From positions 620,001 through 684,000 of the forward strand of contig JAHDYR010000038.1 in NCBI GenBank assembly GCA_019828565.1: a stretch of DNA of 64,000 nt, in the 5' to 3' direction. Under the pieces are notes generated by a model. The model did no database searches. It saw nothing but the letters and a program-made list of their open reading frames with translations, and was not told the origin of the DNA. Position numbers and translations under genes: made by a program. Origin of the DNA: Carpediemonas membranifera (Eukaryota > Fornicata). This document shows, piece by piece, positions 18,212 through 27,552 of the stretch (positions are counted from its first letter, which is position 1; each line of letters begins with the position of its first letter).

Positions 18212-19663
18212 ATGGCAAGGCGAGAGGAATTCTATACTCAGTTTCATAGAATCCTCTTATTAGCACGTGGGATAACACAAGATGAGCCTGGAAACATCCC
18301 CAGGCTGCTGAGTTCCGTCCAGAACCTCCCGGATCTTCCTGACGTTGAGGTCGAGGCCCTCCGCAACTCGAACCACTCAAAGGATGAGTTCCTAGAGAAG
18401 CTAAAGGCTCTGTCCGAGGAATGCAACCATGTAGAGGAGCTTTCAGAGACCAACTTCGCTGCCCGCGACGCTCTCTGCAAAGCGATCGAGACCCTCGAGA
18501 AACCGCCAGTAACGATCGACATCCCTCTAGCGGACGGCGAGGACCTCCCCGACACCATATACACACTCCACCAGCGCACGATTTGGGCGATCATGCGCTG
18601 CCGCCAAAGCAAGCGGGCACAGGCCTGGACGGACCCCGCTTGGTTCCTCTGCAAGAAGTTCTTCTTCGTCCGCTGTGACGCCAAGCAGGCCGAGGCAGTC
18701 ACATGCACACATAAGCTGAGCCACACGCTTTACCAGGGCAAGCTGCTCGTCAGCAAGGGCACCGGCGATGAGACGATCCCGTCAGGTCTGGAGCCTGTCC
18801 ACCACATGTCCGCAGACAAGACCACGACCGCCGTAGTAACCAGCGGCGGCGTTTTCTTCTGGACGTGGCACTTTGACATCAGCCAGATCAAGCAGGGCAG
18901 CGTCGAGACCAGACCACTGCCCCTCCCACCCTGCAAGCCCCACAAGTGGCACACAAGCGTCTCTGGCGTATTCGTTGTCGGCCGGGGCCTCATCGTGCTG
19001 GAAACAACCGACTCCCGCCACATCTTGTTCCACCAGTCGGCTGTGGCGGTGACCTGGTTGCCGTTGAACCTCGGGCCGATCGGCAAGATCTGGAACTACG
19101 CGGTGCGGGACCAGGACATCATATTCGTCGGGAAGTATGGGTGTGCGGTCGGGTCGATCAGCCTGCCTTTGGCGGATCAGATGGAGTCGTCTGAAATCAA
19201 ATTCAATTTCATAGACACATCATTTGATGACGCTATTTCTATCGGAGTCAACGGACTCCTTCTCCTCCGGGACGGCGAGGTCTACATCGTCACGCCCAAA
19301 CCTGAATACTGGCCCCTTGGGAGCGGCGTCATCCAGCTCCACATTGGCACGGCTCGCCAGCTGGCTCTGCCGGAGGGGACCACACGTCTGCTGTGTAGCG
19401 GGTCTGCAGTCATCGCGAGCACGCCATCAGGCTCCTATGTCGTTGGGAACAGCATGCTCAAGCGGTTTGGCTTTACCTTCCCGACTGGCTGGCTCAGCTC
19501 ATGGCGTCAGGTTGAGCCCTGCGGGTCTGTTGTGCAGAGGGTGTGGGGCTGGGTCAGCCTGCTGATGGAGACGCGCGACGGCCAGCTGATGAGCCAGGGC
19601 GCGACCGTGGACCCACGTCGTGTGCGCGCGTTCGGCAATCCGTGGATATGCTGGGACCTCTAG
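18212..19663 (+). CDS. Lineage-specific RCC1-like protein, paralogue of the 56.7-58.5 kb gene
   Basis: 483 residues. A helical N-terminal half leads to a block around residues 110-155 (IDIPLADGEDLPDTIYTLHQ, then WFLCKKFFFVRC) that is clearly shared with the gene at 56678-58459 (IELAEGEELPVALHTLLQ, LWFLCRKFFFSV). The C-terminal part has degenerate RCC1-type blades such as VVTSGGVFFWTWHF and GVNGLLLLRDGEVYIV. RCC1 propellers bind Ran or act as generic interaction platforms. The relationship between the paralogues is seen directly; the biochemical role is unknown. No introns. Confidence 0.72.
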   Translation: MARREEFYTQFHRILLLARGITQDEPGNIPRLLSSVQNLPDLPDVEVEALRNSNHSKDEFLEKLKALSEECNHVEELSETNFAARDALCKAIETLEKPPVTIDIPLADGEDLPDTIYTLHQRTIWAIMRCRQSKRAQAWTDPAWFLCKKFFFVRCDAKQAEAVTCTHKLSHTLYQGKLLVSKGTGDETIPSGLEPVHHMSADKTTTAVVTSGGVFFWTWHFDISQIKQGSVETRPLPLPPCKPHKWHTSVSGVFVVGRGLIVLETTDSRHILFHQSAVAVTWLPLNLGPIGKIWNYAVRDQDIIFVGKYGCAVGSISLPLADQMESSEIKFNFIDTSFDDAISIGVNGLLLLRDGEVYIVTPKPEYWPLGSGVIQLHIGTARQLALPEGTTRLLCSGSAVIASTPSGSYVVGNSMLKRFGFTFPTGWLSSWRQVEPCGSVVQRVWGWVSLLMETRDGQLMSQGATVDPRRVRAFGNPWICWDL

Positions 19664-20257
19664 ATGTTGTAGCTTGTGATAAATGCCTGAGAGCGAGAGT
19701 GTAGTGAGCTCCAGTGAGCTCCGGCCACGCCCATCGTGTGCCGGGGCCTCCTCGGGATGGACTTCGCAGACTGCATGAAAAAATGTGAGAAAAGGTTTGC
19801 ATGAAAAAAAACGCTTGATGAAAGACATCTTATCGAAAAAGCTGCTCTCGATGCCATGAGAACCTTTTAACAACAAAATGGTTGTCGCCAATCGATTGCT
19901 ATACCATGCGTCGCCTTGGAAGCTTCCCGAATGTTTCACCGTCGGGTAGTGCTCAAAGCGGCGCAACAGCCCTATATAACAACATCAAGGACCTCAAATC
20001 TCCATAAACGATTCATTCTCTGCCTCCACTTTGCAATGCACCCTTCCTCCGATATCGCCCGCGCCTTCATTCAGTTCTGATGGCCACCCGGATCGAAGGA
20101 GAGAAGGCAGAGATGGTATAGGGCCAGCCATACCTCTCACCGTCTGTACCTGGCGACAATGGACCGGGGTAATGTCGCTTGTGGAGAGGGTGGCAGTGTT
20201 TCGGAGGCAATGCTTGAACGGATGATGACGGTGGGAGACAGAGAGGGCACATGAAGT
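19664..20257. other. Gene-free spacer
   Basis: About 590 bases with no supported gene. Contains a short imperfect direct repeat of GCATGAAAAAA near 19775-19810. Confidence 0.4.
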
Positions 20258-20640
20258 TTATGGGTGAAACGGGTCGATGTCGACGGGAATGATGTCCACC
20301 GACCATCTGGGTGCCTTGCACTCGACAAGCTCAGCCACCCCATCTTCCTCGCCCACCAGTTCAAACCACTGGCCGGTGGAGTCGCGGAGTCTGTTGAGGG
20401 CAAACCTGACTTCTGTCGCCTCAACAGGGATCATGCTAGCACGCTTCACGCTTCATTCCAAAGTAGCAGTGGGTGAACCCGCTGCTGTTGACCTTGAGGG
20501 CCGATGCATCATGCAGATAGCAACAAGTGCTGGTCATTGCTCGCAGCACTCAGTTCGGTGGCAGGCCAGATTCTGACGGTGTGCCCACACTGTGACCACT
20601 CGTCGACCGCCGACGCCAGCAACCAAATCGGCGGGAGATG
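20258..20640 (-). pseudogene. Decayed C-terminus of an RCC1-like family member
   Basis: Minus-strand frames carry the end of the RCC1-like family found at 56.7-58.5 kb. The segment at 20258-20449 reads PVEATEV...GQWFELVGEEDG...VECKAP...IIPVDIDPFHP, matching TFEATAF...GRWFVLTEIASG...VECERP...IIPVEVDP in the intact gene. Just upstream, in another frame, VNSSGFTHCYFGMK matches VTEGLTHCCGAAE. At least one frameshift (near 20440) and probably a second (near 20525) separate the pieces, and no start was found. It lies directly downstream of the LEA-like gene on the same strand. Confidence 0.68.
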
Positions 20641-20789
20641 AGGCGATTTTGACTCGAGGGGCGGGTCAAGCCAACGGCCATCGAGCTCCGCGGGTCGAGG
20701 GACCGCACGATGCGGCAAATATTACCGGATGGCGATGCCTCAACCCTTTCGTGAGCAATCATAAATTGGATAAGTCAGCTGTGGTCTGT

Positions 20790-21265
20790 TTATGCTCTTT
20801 CACGCCCGAAGGTGAGCTTGACATCCTCGGTCTTCTCCTTCGTCATCTTGTCCTTCAACTTCTTAGCCTGTGTCGGGAGTTGGAGTGTGAACATACCTTG
20901 TCGGAAACAGTCTCCTTGGCGTCCTTAGCCTGTGTCGGGAGTTGGAGTGTGAACATACCTTGTCGGAAACAGTCTCCTTGGCGTCCTTAGCCTGTGTCGG
21001 GAGTTGGAGTGTGAACATACCTTGTCGGTTACAGTCTCCTTGGCGTCCTTGGCCTGTGTCGGGAGTTGGAGTGTGAACATACCTTGTCGGAAACAGTCTC
21101 CTTGGCGTCCTTAGCCTGTGTCGGGAGTTGGAGTGTGAACATACCTTGTCGGAAACAGTCTCCTTGGCGTCCTTGGCCTGTGTGAGTGTGATTATCTGGC
21201 CATACGGCGTCCTTAACATCATCCTTGATGTCCTTGAGATGTTCAGTAACAGAATCCTTGCCCAT
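20790..21265 (-). CDS. LEA-like 11-mer-repeat protein encoded by seven micro-exons
   Basis: Spliced protein of 100 residues: a 20-residue first exon (21265-21206), five 33-bp exons each encoding AKDAKETVSDK (one copy has T for S), and a 25-residue last exon (20867-20790) ending in TAA. Exons are 21145-21177, 21083-21115, 21021-21053, 20959-20991 and 20897-20929. All introns fall between codons, so units can be added without changing frame, whereas retention of a 29-nt intron would shift it. The hydrophilic, Lys/Asp/Glu/Ala-rich 11-residue period resembles group-3 LEA proteins (desiccation protectants), but could also be an alpha-synuclein/perilipin-like amphipathic helix. TAA sits in ATAAAC, a likely poly(A) motif. 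Confidence 0.8.
20868..21177 (-). repeat. Five tandem 62-bp units, each one 33-bp exon plus one 29-bp intron
   Basis: The period is exactly 62 bp. On the minus strand each unit is a 33-bp coding exon and a 29-bp intron that begins GTATGT and ends GACACAG. The five introns (20868-20896, 20930-20958, 20992-21020, 21054-21082, 21116-21144) are identical. The exons differ only at GCT/GCC, GTT/GTA and TCC/ACC. No spacer sequence separates the units. Confidence 0.95.
21178..21205 (-). other. 28-nt intron 1 of the LEA-like gene
   Basis: Minus strand: begins GTATGG, ends TCACACAG. It differs from the five repeated introns and is probably the original, non-duplicated one. Confidence 0.82.
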
Positions 21266-21613
21266 TTGCTCTATTGCGTGGTTTGTACCTGGCCATGACA
21301 GGGCACAAGAATTGGTGACATCGAATAGCCGTAAGATGCGGGGCATGTCAGCGGCATGAGCAGGACGGCGAGGAGGACAGCGATGGCAGTGAGTCGCCAG
21401 GTGTGCCCGCCGAGGCAAGGTTGAACATAAACTACTACTAGCCTCTTGGACCAAAGCTGAGCTCTCAGTCAAGCAGCCTGACCTAATCCCGACCGGACAT
21501 ATAGACGACATATAGACGACGATAGATGAACATATAGTGAAATCGGAGGATACGCATAGGTTGTAATGAACTTAACATAATCTGAGCTCATAAAAATCGC
21601 GGGTTAAGGACGG
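21266..21613. other. Divergent spacer between LEA-like gene and the 628-residue gene
   Basis: Shared upstream region of two divergent genes. Contains a short tandem of CATATAGACGA near 21498-21520. CATAATCTGAGC about 35 bases before the plus-strand gene is a weak match to the promoter motif. Confidence 0.4.
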
Positions 21614-23500
21614 ATGACGATGGCTTCCGAGTTTCTGGCTTCCGATCCAGAGATTGACGCCAGGCTCGGGGAAATAGTACTCAGTTATCCAACAGATGGA
21701 TACTACGATGACAGGGGCTTCAGTGATGCTGCCAAGTTGACAGAATCGGTTATTGCTTGCGCTAGCAGTAAGAGCAAGGGGCATAGTAAGGAACAGAGTG
21801 AACCAGCGCCAAAGGATGGATACATTAACTTTCTCGCCTCGCTATATTCGTTTGGGATGAGCATGGAGCAAGAGGAGTCGCCTGCCGATATTCTCCAGGC
21901 AATCTCGACAACATTGGAGGAGGGAACAATAAGCAGTCGGTTGAAGGCTATGTACATCCTCTCTGATCTCATGGGCGCCCCAATTTGGGCCAAGGATGGG
22001 CCAAAGATCAGAGACCATCTCGAAAATATCTCTGCATATCTGATGATCCATAGATACGATTCAGAGCCAGTCGGCCATATCTGCCAGACCTTGTACGACC
22101 GCATAGACTCAGAACTCACCACACAGTGCTTCTCAGCAGCCCAGCGCCACGCAGCCCTCAACCGGGAAGTCGGCGCCCTTTTCGAAGACATCAAACCGAT
22201 CAGCCTTGTCGGTCTAGTCGACGAGAAAGAGTTCAGCCAGACCAAGCGCGCCCCGGCCCAGCTGAGGCTCCACCTTGCCGTGATCATGGGCCACGCCATG
22301 CTCTCGTACGGCGTGGTCCCGCGTCAGAACCTCGCCAAGACTGTCGCAAGACTATGCCGGATAGATCCTGATGCAATTGCCGGAATCCTGAGTCAGATCA
22401 TCGCCCCCGAGTCAGATGACGAGTCTGACTCCGACTCTGACTCCAGTGAATCTGCCGGACTCAACAGTCAGGTCAGGGCGACCCTGGCAAGCTTCATGGA
22501 CACGACGGTTAACACGATTAGTAACCCCGCGCCGATGTCATTGTCATCGACGAGGGATATCTGGACAAGATTTGCTCCCGCTTATCACACTGTGGCAAGA
22601 TATGAGCCAATGGAGCTTGGGTCGGTCAAGCGAATGTCATTTGATGAACTCATGGAGCATAGCGAGGAGAATCTACCGGATCTAGTAGTACTTGACTCCA
22701 TCATTCCGTATCTTATCAATCCAAAGATCCTCAGAATTCTCAATTCGAATCCCGAATCGTTCTTCCTCACTTACGGGTCCGACCAGATCTGGTGCCAGAT
22801 CTCGGCTGCTGTTCATGCGCTCGCCGCCGCCCAGAAGCCCACCTCGCCCTCCATCTGCATTGTACCATCCACCCAGCCCTCCGCCTCGCCGATTCCAAAG
22901 AATGATCCAATCAACTCTCTTCTGCCGGCCCTCGCCTCTGATTCCGCAATCACGGCCGGTCTGGCAGCGGTGAATCTCGCGGCCCGCCCACTGCGGCCGA
23001 CGCTGGTCACGCCGCTCATCACGGTGCTCTGGCCTGCTGCCCGGGACTCGACCCCGATAGTTATCCCGACTCTGACTCGACTCGAAGTCATGCCGGACTC
23101 CAAAGGGTCGACCGGCTATTTATGGACAGCGGCTGCCGTCCCTGGTGCCCCGCAGACTCTGGAACCATCTCTATGGTCTCGCCAGCCCGGGTCAGATGTC
23201 TCTCAGTTCAAGGTGACCCAAACCACGGTTCGTCGCCTCGCCGTCACTGCCATTTGCGGGCCAGCGTCCGGATTTGTCTCATGTGATGGCTTCGGCATGA
23301 CTGTCGACGGCATGCTGGCCAACGGCGGGATGCCTCAGGCTCTGTTTGGGGTATATGCTGTCCTTCAGCACGAGCCGCAGCGGCCAGTAACAGTATCGGT
23401 TGACGGCCTCGTATTTACTGATATTTCCATGGTCAGAGTGCAGGTGAGTGCTTCTGAGATCGTCAGGCAGCCACTCGCCGTGATGGGCTCACTGGGGTGA
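21614..23500 (+). CDS. Unidentified 628-residue protein with acidic linker
   Basis: The N-terminal ~250 residues are mainly helical and resemble an alpha-solenoid (for example LAVIMGHAMLSYGVVPRQNL). An acidic serine-rich linker, ESDDESDSDSDSSES, lies near residue 270. The C-terminal half is richer in beta strand and proline. There is no signal peptide, membrane segment or recognised catalytic motif. An ATG two codons later (MASEF) is an alternative start. No introns. I do not recognise the family. Confidence 0.65.
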   Translation: MTMASEFLASDPEIDARLGEIVLSYPTDGYYDDRGFSDAAKLTESVIACASSKSKGHSKEQSEPAPKDGYINFLASLYSFGMSMEQEESPADILQAISTTLEEGTISSRLKAMYILSDLMGAPIWAKDGPKIRDHLENISAYLMIHRYDSEPVGHICQTLYDRIDSELTTQCFSAAQRHAALNREVGALFEDIKPISLVGLVDEKEFSQTKRAPAQLRLHLAVIMGHAMLSYGVVPRQNLAKTVARLCRIDPDAIAGILSQIIAPESDDESDSDSDSSESAGLNSQVRATLASFMDTTVNTISNPAPMSLSSTRDIWTRFAPAYHTVARYEPMELGSVKRMSFDELMEHSEENLPDLVVLDSIIPYLINPKILRILNSNPESFFLTYGSDQIWCQISAAVHALAAAQKPTSPSICIVPSTQPSASPIPKNDPINSLLPALASDSAITAGLAAVNLAARPLRPTLVTPLITVLWPAARDSTPIVIPTLTRLEVMPDSKGSTGYLWTAAAVPGAPQTLEPSLWSRQPGSDVSQFKVTQTTVRRLAVTAICGPASGFVSCDGFGMTVDGMLANGGMPQALFGVYAVLQHEPQRPVTVSVDGLVFTDISMVRVQVSASEIVRQPLAVMGSLG

Positions 23501-24204
23501 CCCATCGGGCAACTCATCAAATGATTGCTCTGATGCTCGTGAGCCCGGGCCCAGTTGTTTGTAAATTAGTCGGTGTATTCGAACCAAGCACGTGATACTA
23601 GCAGCTTTGAGCGAGGGTTAGGCTGAGACAAGGCGAGCTCATCCTGCATCAATGATGATGACAGAGTGGGTCGGCATCGAATGATGGTTGACAGGATCAA
23701 TGGAACAACTATTGTCATGTTTGTTTGAGTTGCCGCTCGGGCACATCTTGATGCTCTGACTGACGCGCCAGGCAGCGGCTCAGATATTTTCGAGAGAGGA
23801 CCAGCCGTTGCGCGGGCTGACTCTTCCTCCGACAGGCCCACTCCGCGACCTACTTTTCCATGGGAGCGGCATATACTCCTTGATGACAAACAACATGGTT
23901 ACCTTACCTTACATGGCGCCAGACACTCCGGACAGGCATGGTCCGCCCAAACCACCCCCATATGGAGCTAATGGGTGTATCCCTTGTGCTTTTGAGGGCT
24001 TCACCCCTGCTGATGATGTGGCTAACGATTTTATTTATGTATGTAATTTAATCACTTGCAGCTTATCTACATGCGGCCAGCCGGAGCTAGCCGCTCCCTG
24101 GGGGTCACAGCAAACTCGCTGCAGCAGGTTGACTGTCATCCCCGCTGGGGAAGGTGGGGAAAGTGTTGCGACGGCGGAGGACCCGCCTGAACGCCACCAG
24201 GTGG
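23501..24204. other. Spacer with second copy of the 58-bp dispersed repeat
   Basis: About 700 bases without a supported gene. The open frame at 23.8-24.2 kb that leads into TAF9 has no conserved sequence before the TAF9 ATG. A dispersed repeat lies at 24040-24097. Confidence 0.45.
24040..24097 (+). repeat. 58-bp dispersed repeat, copy B
   Basis: Same orientation as 325-382, three substitutions. Lies about 140 bases before TAF9. Confidence 0.75.
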
Positions 24205-24216
24205 CTAACCTGCGCG
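24205..24216 (+). promoter_or_regulatory. Putative core-promoter element CTAACCTGCGCG
   Basis: Ends 20 bases before the TAF9 ATG. Nearly identical in core to TTAACCTGCG before calcineurin B. Confidence 0.42.
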
Positions 24217-24236
24217 ATCTTTGCAGTGTTGTGGGA

Positions 24237-24702
24237 ATGAACTCAAGGAAGCAAGCCGAGCCTGCGTTAGACAAGTATATCAAGGATATGCTAAAGCTAC
24301 AAGGCATTGCTGAGTTCGATCAGAGTGCCGTCCGTGCGCTTTCCGAGTTCTTATACGGTTTGTCTCCATTCTCATTATATTAACGAAGGATACTGCAGAA
24401 CGCTCACCTATCAGACACATAGAAACCTGCTCCACCGCCATGCGTCGCAAACGACTCCTCAGGAACAGGTATTCACTCCCGAGATGGTACAGTTCGCCAT
24501 CTACCGCCTCCAAACCCTCCTCTATGCTGACGTCGGCGCAATTCCAGCAGCTGGCGTGCCCCAGATGCCACCACAGCTTCCCCAGGCCCGCAACACCGGC
24601 ACTAAGGTCCCTCGGCCAGACATGTCGGACGCCACAATCAGCACGATGAGGCCGGCCTTCGACTACCTCCCGAAGAAGCGCGACAACACGCAGGCACGGT
24701 AA
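24237..24702 (+). CDS. TAF9: TAF9-like histone-fold subunit of TFIID/SAGA
   Basis: Exons 24237-24357 and 24389-24702 give 144 residues. The histone fold reads YIKDMLKLQGIAEFDQSAVR, then LSEFLY joined across the intron to GYCRTLTYQTHRNLLHRHAS, then FTPEMVQFAIYRLQ. This parallels TAF9, where a KDMG-I-E-Y-P..V-N-LEFAFRYV helix is followed by an H-A-K/T loop and a V..DDV.LAI helix. TAF9 pairs with TAF6 in general transcription initiation. Only the 31-nt intron choice ending TAACGAAG restores the family frame. The C-terminal ~60 residues are proline-rich and not conserved. Confidence 0.75.
24358..24388 (+). other. 31-nt intron in TAF9
   Basis: Begins GTTTGT, ends TAACGAAG, a non-CAG acceptor. A later CTGCAG acceptor would put the downstream histone fold out of frame. 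Confidence 0.75.
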
Positions 24703-24998
24703 GAGTGAGGTGGGGTTATCGCGGATTCAGTGGCCAATGGTTGTGGGCGCTGTGGGCTTTGACACCGCAGGCCGGCTGGGGCGATACAAGGTGATAAATG
24801 CAGCCCTCCGCACCCTGTGGGCGTTGAGACACCGCCTGGTGAGATGAGTGAAGTCGACTATCACGTGTCATACGACGGGAGATTTGACATCAGACGCATC
24901 CGCTCATCATGGACTTCCTGGTGAACACAACTGCCCCAGTACCTCCTTTGTCTTCACCTCGAGTGAAAGCAAACGACACGCGGCAATGTCTCGAAGAG
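24703..24998. other. Spacer between TAF9 and Myb gene
   Basis: About 300 bases. No gene is seen. Confidence 0.4.
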
Positions 24999-25749
24999 AT
25001 GGTGCCCAACAGTGGCGCCCTCGTCACTGTTCGTTGAACACAGCCCAGTAACACAGCAAGTCAGCAGAGATATGCTCGCTGGTCAGCCAACTGATGAGCT
25101 AGCCCCGCTCTCGAGGTTCCCGGATATCTACCAAGAAGCCCGGTCCCTCCAGCATGCACGCCAGGGCCGCCCCATCCGGGCAGGGTTCAGTTCAGCATCC
25201 CCGCTCGACCACCAGAGCGATCAGCTCACTGCAGCGCCAATCCGACCAGACTCGGGTGTCCCGTCGTTCAACACGACCGAGGAGGAGGACAAGGGCGAGG
25301 CTCGGTCTTCATACTCCATCGTGGAGACCGACTGGAAGGCCGAGAAGCATGGAAGGCCAAGAAGCAACCGGACTGGAAGGCCGGTGCGATCCAGGGCATG
25401 GACGTGTGACGAGTGCAACCGCCTGCGGCAGCTCGTTGAAACGTACCCCATCGGAACCCGTGCCAGATGGCGCCACATCGCACATGATTTGGACTCTGGC
25501 CGCACCCCAGACCAGTGCCTGCGGAAGTGGGTAGCGGTCCTCGACCCCAGTCTCAAGAAGAGGGGCGACCCTTGGACTGCGCAGGAGGACGAGGTCATCG
25601 TCAAGTACATCGGGGAGTGCAAGGAGGCTGGGACGCGGCTGAGCTGGGCCCGGCTGGCATCCATGCTGCCCGGCCGGACTGATACTAGGATCAGATGCCA
25701 CTACGTAAGGGATCTCCGTGCCGATGACAATTGTCATACTGTCACATAA
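24999..25749 (+). CDS. Two-repeat Myb/SANT DNA-binding protein
   Basis: Exons 24999-25028 and 25057-25749 give 240 residues. The C-terminal ~115 residues hold two SANT/Myb repeats: SRAWTCDECNRLRQLVETY with RWRHIAHDLDSGRTPDQCLR, then DPWTAQEDEVIVKYI with SWARLASMLPGRTDTRIRCH. The second repeat has the usual spaced tryptophans W..W, with the third aromatic replaced by Y. The N-terminal half is low-complexity. Probably a transcription factor; R2R3-like Myb proteins control encystation in Giardia, but a role here is speculative. The first exon encodes ten residues and depends on a 28-nt intron; otherwise translation would start at the ATG at 25072. Confidence 0.78.
25029..25056 (+). other. 28-nt intron in Myb gene
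   Basis: Begins GTTCGT, ends TAACACAG. Falls between codons (ACT / CAA). Confidence 0.75.
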
Positions 25750-25857
25750 ATCGTTTGGGTAACCCGAGGGCAAGGTTGGCTGTGATGGTTTCACGCGCGC
25801 TACTCAACTGATGGATCATAAGTTTATCCGAAAAACTCTGAACTTCAATCTCACCGT

Positions 25858-26988
25858 CTAAATGCAGTACGCCTTGATCGGTTCAAATCCATTGAAGTTG
25901 ACACTGGCATACGAAGTAGTGTATGCCCCGGTGGAGTGGAATTGAACCAGGTCGCCCGCCTTGAGGCCGACAGGCAGGCTGTACTCCTTCTTCTCGTAGA
26001 TCACGTCGACGCTGTCGCACGTCGGGCCCGCGAGAATAACGGGCTCGGTCTCCTCGCCGTCACGGGAGGTTGTGACGCGGTAGGTGATGGCCTCGTCCAG
26101 GGTCTCGGCGAGACCGTTGAACTTGCCGGCGTCGAGGTACACCCAGCGCTTGCAGTCGTCGTTGGACTTGCGGGAGACGAGGACGACCTCGGCCTGGAGG
26201 ACGCCTGAGTCGCCGACCATGGAGCGGCCGGGCTCGATCATGAGCTTGGGCAGACGGTTACCGAAGTGACCGACGATGGCACGCATGACGGCATCAGCGT
26301 AGGCGGGCATCTCCTCGACGTGCTCAATGTAGTGCGCGGGGAAGCCGCCGCCGAGGTTGATGGCGGTCAACTCGATGCCGCGCTCCTGGAGGGTCATGAA
26401 GAGCGAGGCGACGCGGGTCATGGCGACGTCCCACTGGCTGAGGTCGGTCTGCTGGGAGCCGACATGGAAGGAGACGCCGTAGGGGACGAGGCCGAGTTCG
26501 CGGGCCTGGAAGAGGAGGTCCTCAGCCATCTCGACCTCGCAGCCAAACTTACGGGACAGTGGCCACTGGGCGCCCTCGTTCTCGACAAGGATGCGGCAGT
26601 AGACCTTGGAGCCGGGTGCGGCGCGGGATATCTTGAGCAGTTCCTCCTCGGAGTCGAATGCGAAGAGGCGGATGCCCTTGGAGTAGGCATAGGCAATGTG
26701 GGGCTCCTTCTTGATGGTGTTGCCGAAGGAGATGTTGTCGGGGTTGGCTCCCTGGGAGAGGCACAGGTCGACCTCGGGAACGGAGGCGACGTCGAAGGAA
26801 GAACCCTCATTGACAAGCAGATTCACAACCTCAGGGGCCGGATTGGCCTTAACGGCGTAGAAGACCTGGGCAAGGGGCAGATGGGTCCTCATGGAGCTGT
26901 AGTTGTTCTTGATCACATCGAGGTCGATGACGACACACGGAGTAGCGGGCTTTTGCTCTTTCAAAAACTGCTGGATACGCTTGGTCAT
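25858..26988 (-). CDS. Ornithine decarboxylase, bacterial-type short form
   Basis: 376 residues. PLP enzyme making putrescine from ornithine, the first step of polyamine synthesis. Visible motifs: FYAVKANP with the PLP lysine (about residue 48), SFHVGSQ, NLGGGFP (phosphate-binding glycines), EPGRSMVGDSG, and GPTCDSVDVI with the dimer-interface catalytic cysteine, then GAYTTSYASVNFNGF. It is shorter than animal ODC (about 460 residues), lacks the antizyme/PEST tail, and resembles bacterial ornithine/lysine decarboxylases. No introns. Possible lateral acquisition. Stop codon on the minus strand is followed by GATAAACTT, a likely poly(A) motif. Confidence 0.9.
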   Translation of the reverse strand: MTKRIQQFLKEQKPATPCVVIDLDVIKNNYSSMRTHLPLAQVFYAVKANPAPEVVNLLVNEGSSFDVASVPEVDLCLSQGANPDNISFGNTIKKEPHIAYAYSKGIRLFAFDSEEELLKISRAAPGSKVYCRILVENEGAQWPLSRKFGCEVEMAEDLLFQARELGLVPYGVSFHVGSQQTDLSQWDVAMTRVASLFMTLQERGIELTAINLGGGFPAHYIEHVEEMPAYADAVMRAIVGHFGNRLPKLMIEPGRSMVGDSGVLQAEVVLVSRKSNDDCKRWVYLDAGKFNGLAETLDEAITYRVTTSRDGEETEPVILAGPTCDSVDVIYEKKEYSLPVGLKAGDLVQFHSTGAYTTSYASVNFNGFEPIKAYCI

Positions 26989-27510
26989 TAATACTTGCTG
27001 TTGTGCTTTGTTTGGGAGCGAAGGGGGTGAAATGGAGAGAGATTTAGCTTAGTAAGCCGCACTTGGCCACCATTTTGAGACGGACTTCGCCACAGTCGAA
27101 ATCCAATGGCGTCACGGCTTGGGCAGTTTGGCTTCGAAATTGTGACCACCGATGAGGTAATTCTCACATAGAACACATTGGGCCAGTCAATATACGCCCC
27201 CGAGAGTTTTCCCGCGCAACTTGAGCCAATATTCAATTTCGCAGTTTATGATCACGCTTATGTTTTGGCTCAAAATGGCTCAAACATAAAACACCTTTCT
27301 ATACGCCTCATTCCTTCCGAATGTACTATATGACGCAGGAACTAGGGTCAACCTCGCCAAGGACCTCCGGCATCACAAACACATTCTTCTAAGATGAGGC
27401 AGATGATACTGTTGCACTGAGCGAACCAGAGTCATGTAGCTCTGATTACCACTCGTTTGTGGGGTCAATGGTGACGCTGACCGGCCCAGTAACACCGTGA
27501 CGCGAGAGTA
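26989..27510. other. Divergent spacer between ODC and TBCC
   Basis: About 560 bases, AT-richer than its neighbours, holding the upstream regions of two divergent genes. A small repeat, GGCTCAAAATGGCTCAAAC, lies near 27268. No gene seen. Confidence 0.45.
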
Positions 27511-27524
27511 ACCTTAAAGTGCGG
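27511..27524 (+). promoter_or_regulatory. Putative core-promoter element ACCTTAAAGTGCGG
   Basis: About 30 bases before the TBCC start. Weaker match (GTGC instead of CTGC) to the motif seen at other genes. Confidence 0.3.
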
Positions 27525-27552
27525 GTCAGTGACGACACAAAGGAGGGATACA

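Noticed and set aside
20868-21177. 62-bp repeats as a CRISPR array or non-coding minisatellite
   Set aside because: There are no spacers between units, and each unit parses exactly as a 33-bp exon and a 29-bp intron on the minus strand with proper first and last exons.
26266-26991. 241-codon plus-strand frame opposite ornithine decarboxylase
   Set aside because: It is a shadow frame rich in Gly/Asp/Glu; the minus strand has every catalytic motif of the decarboxylase.
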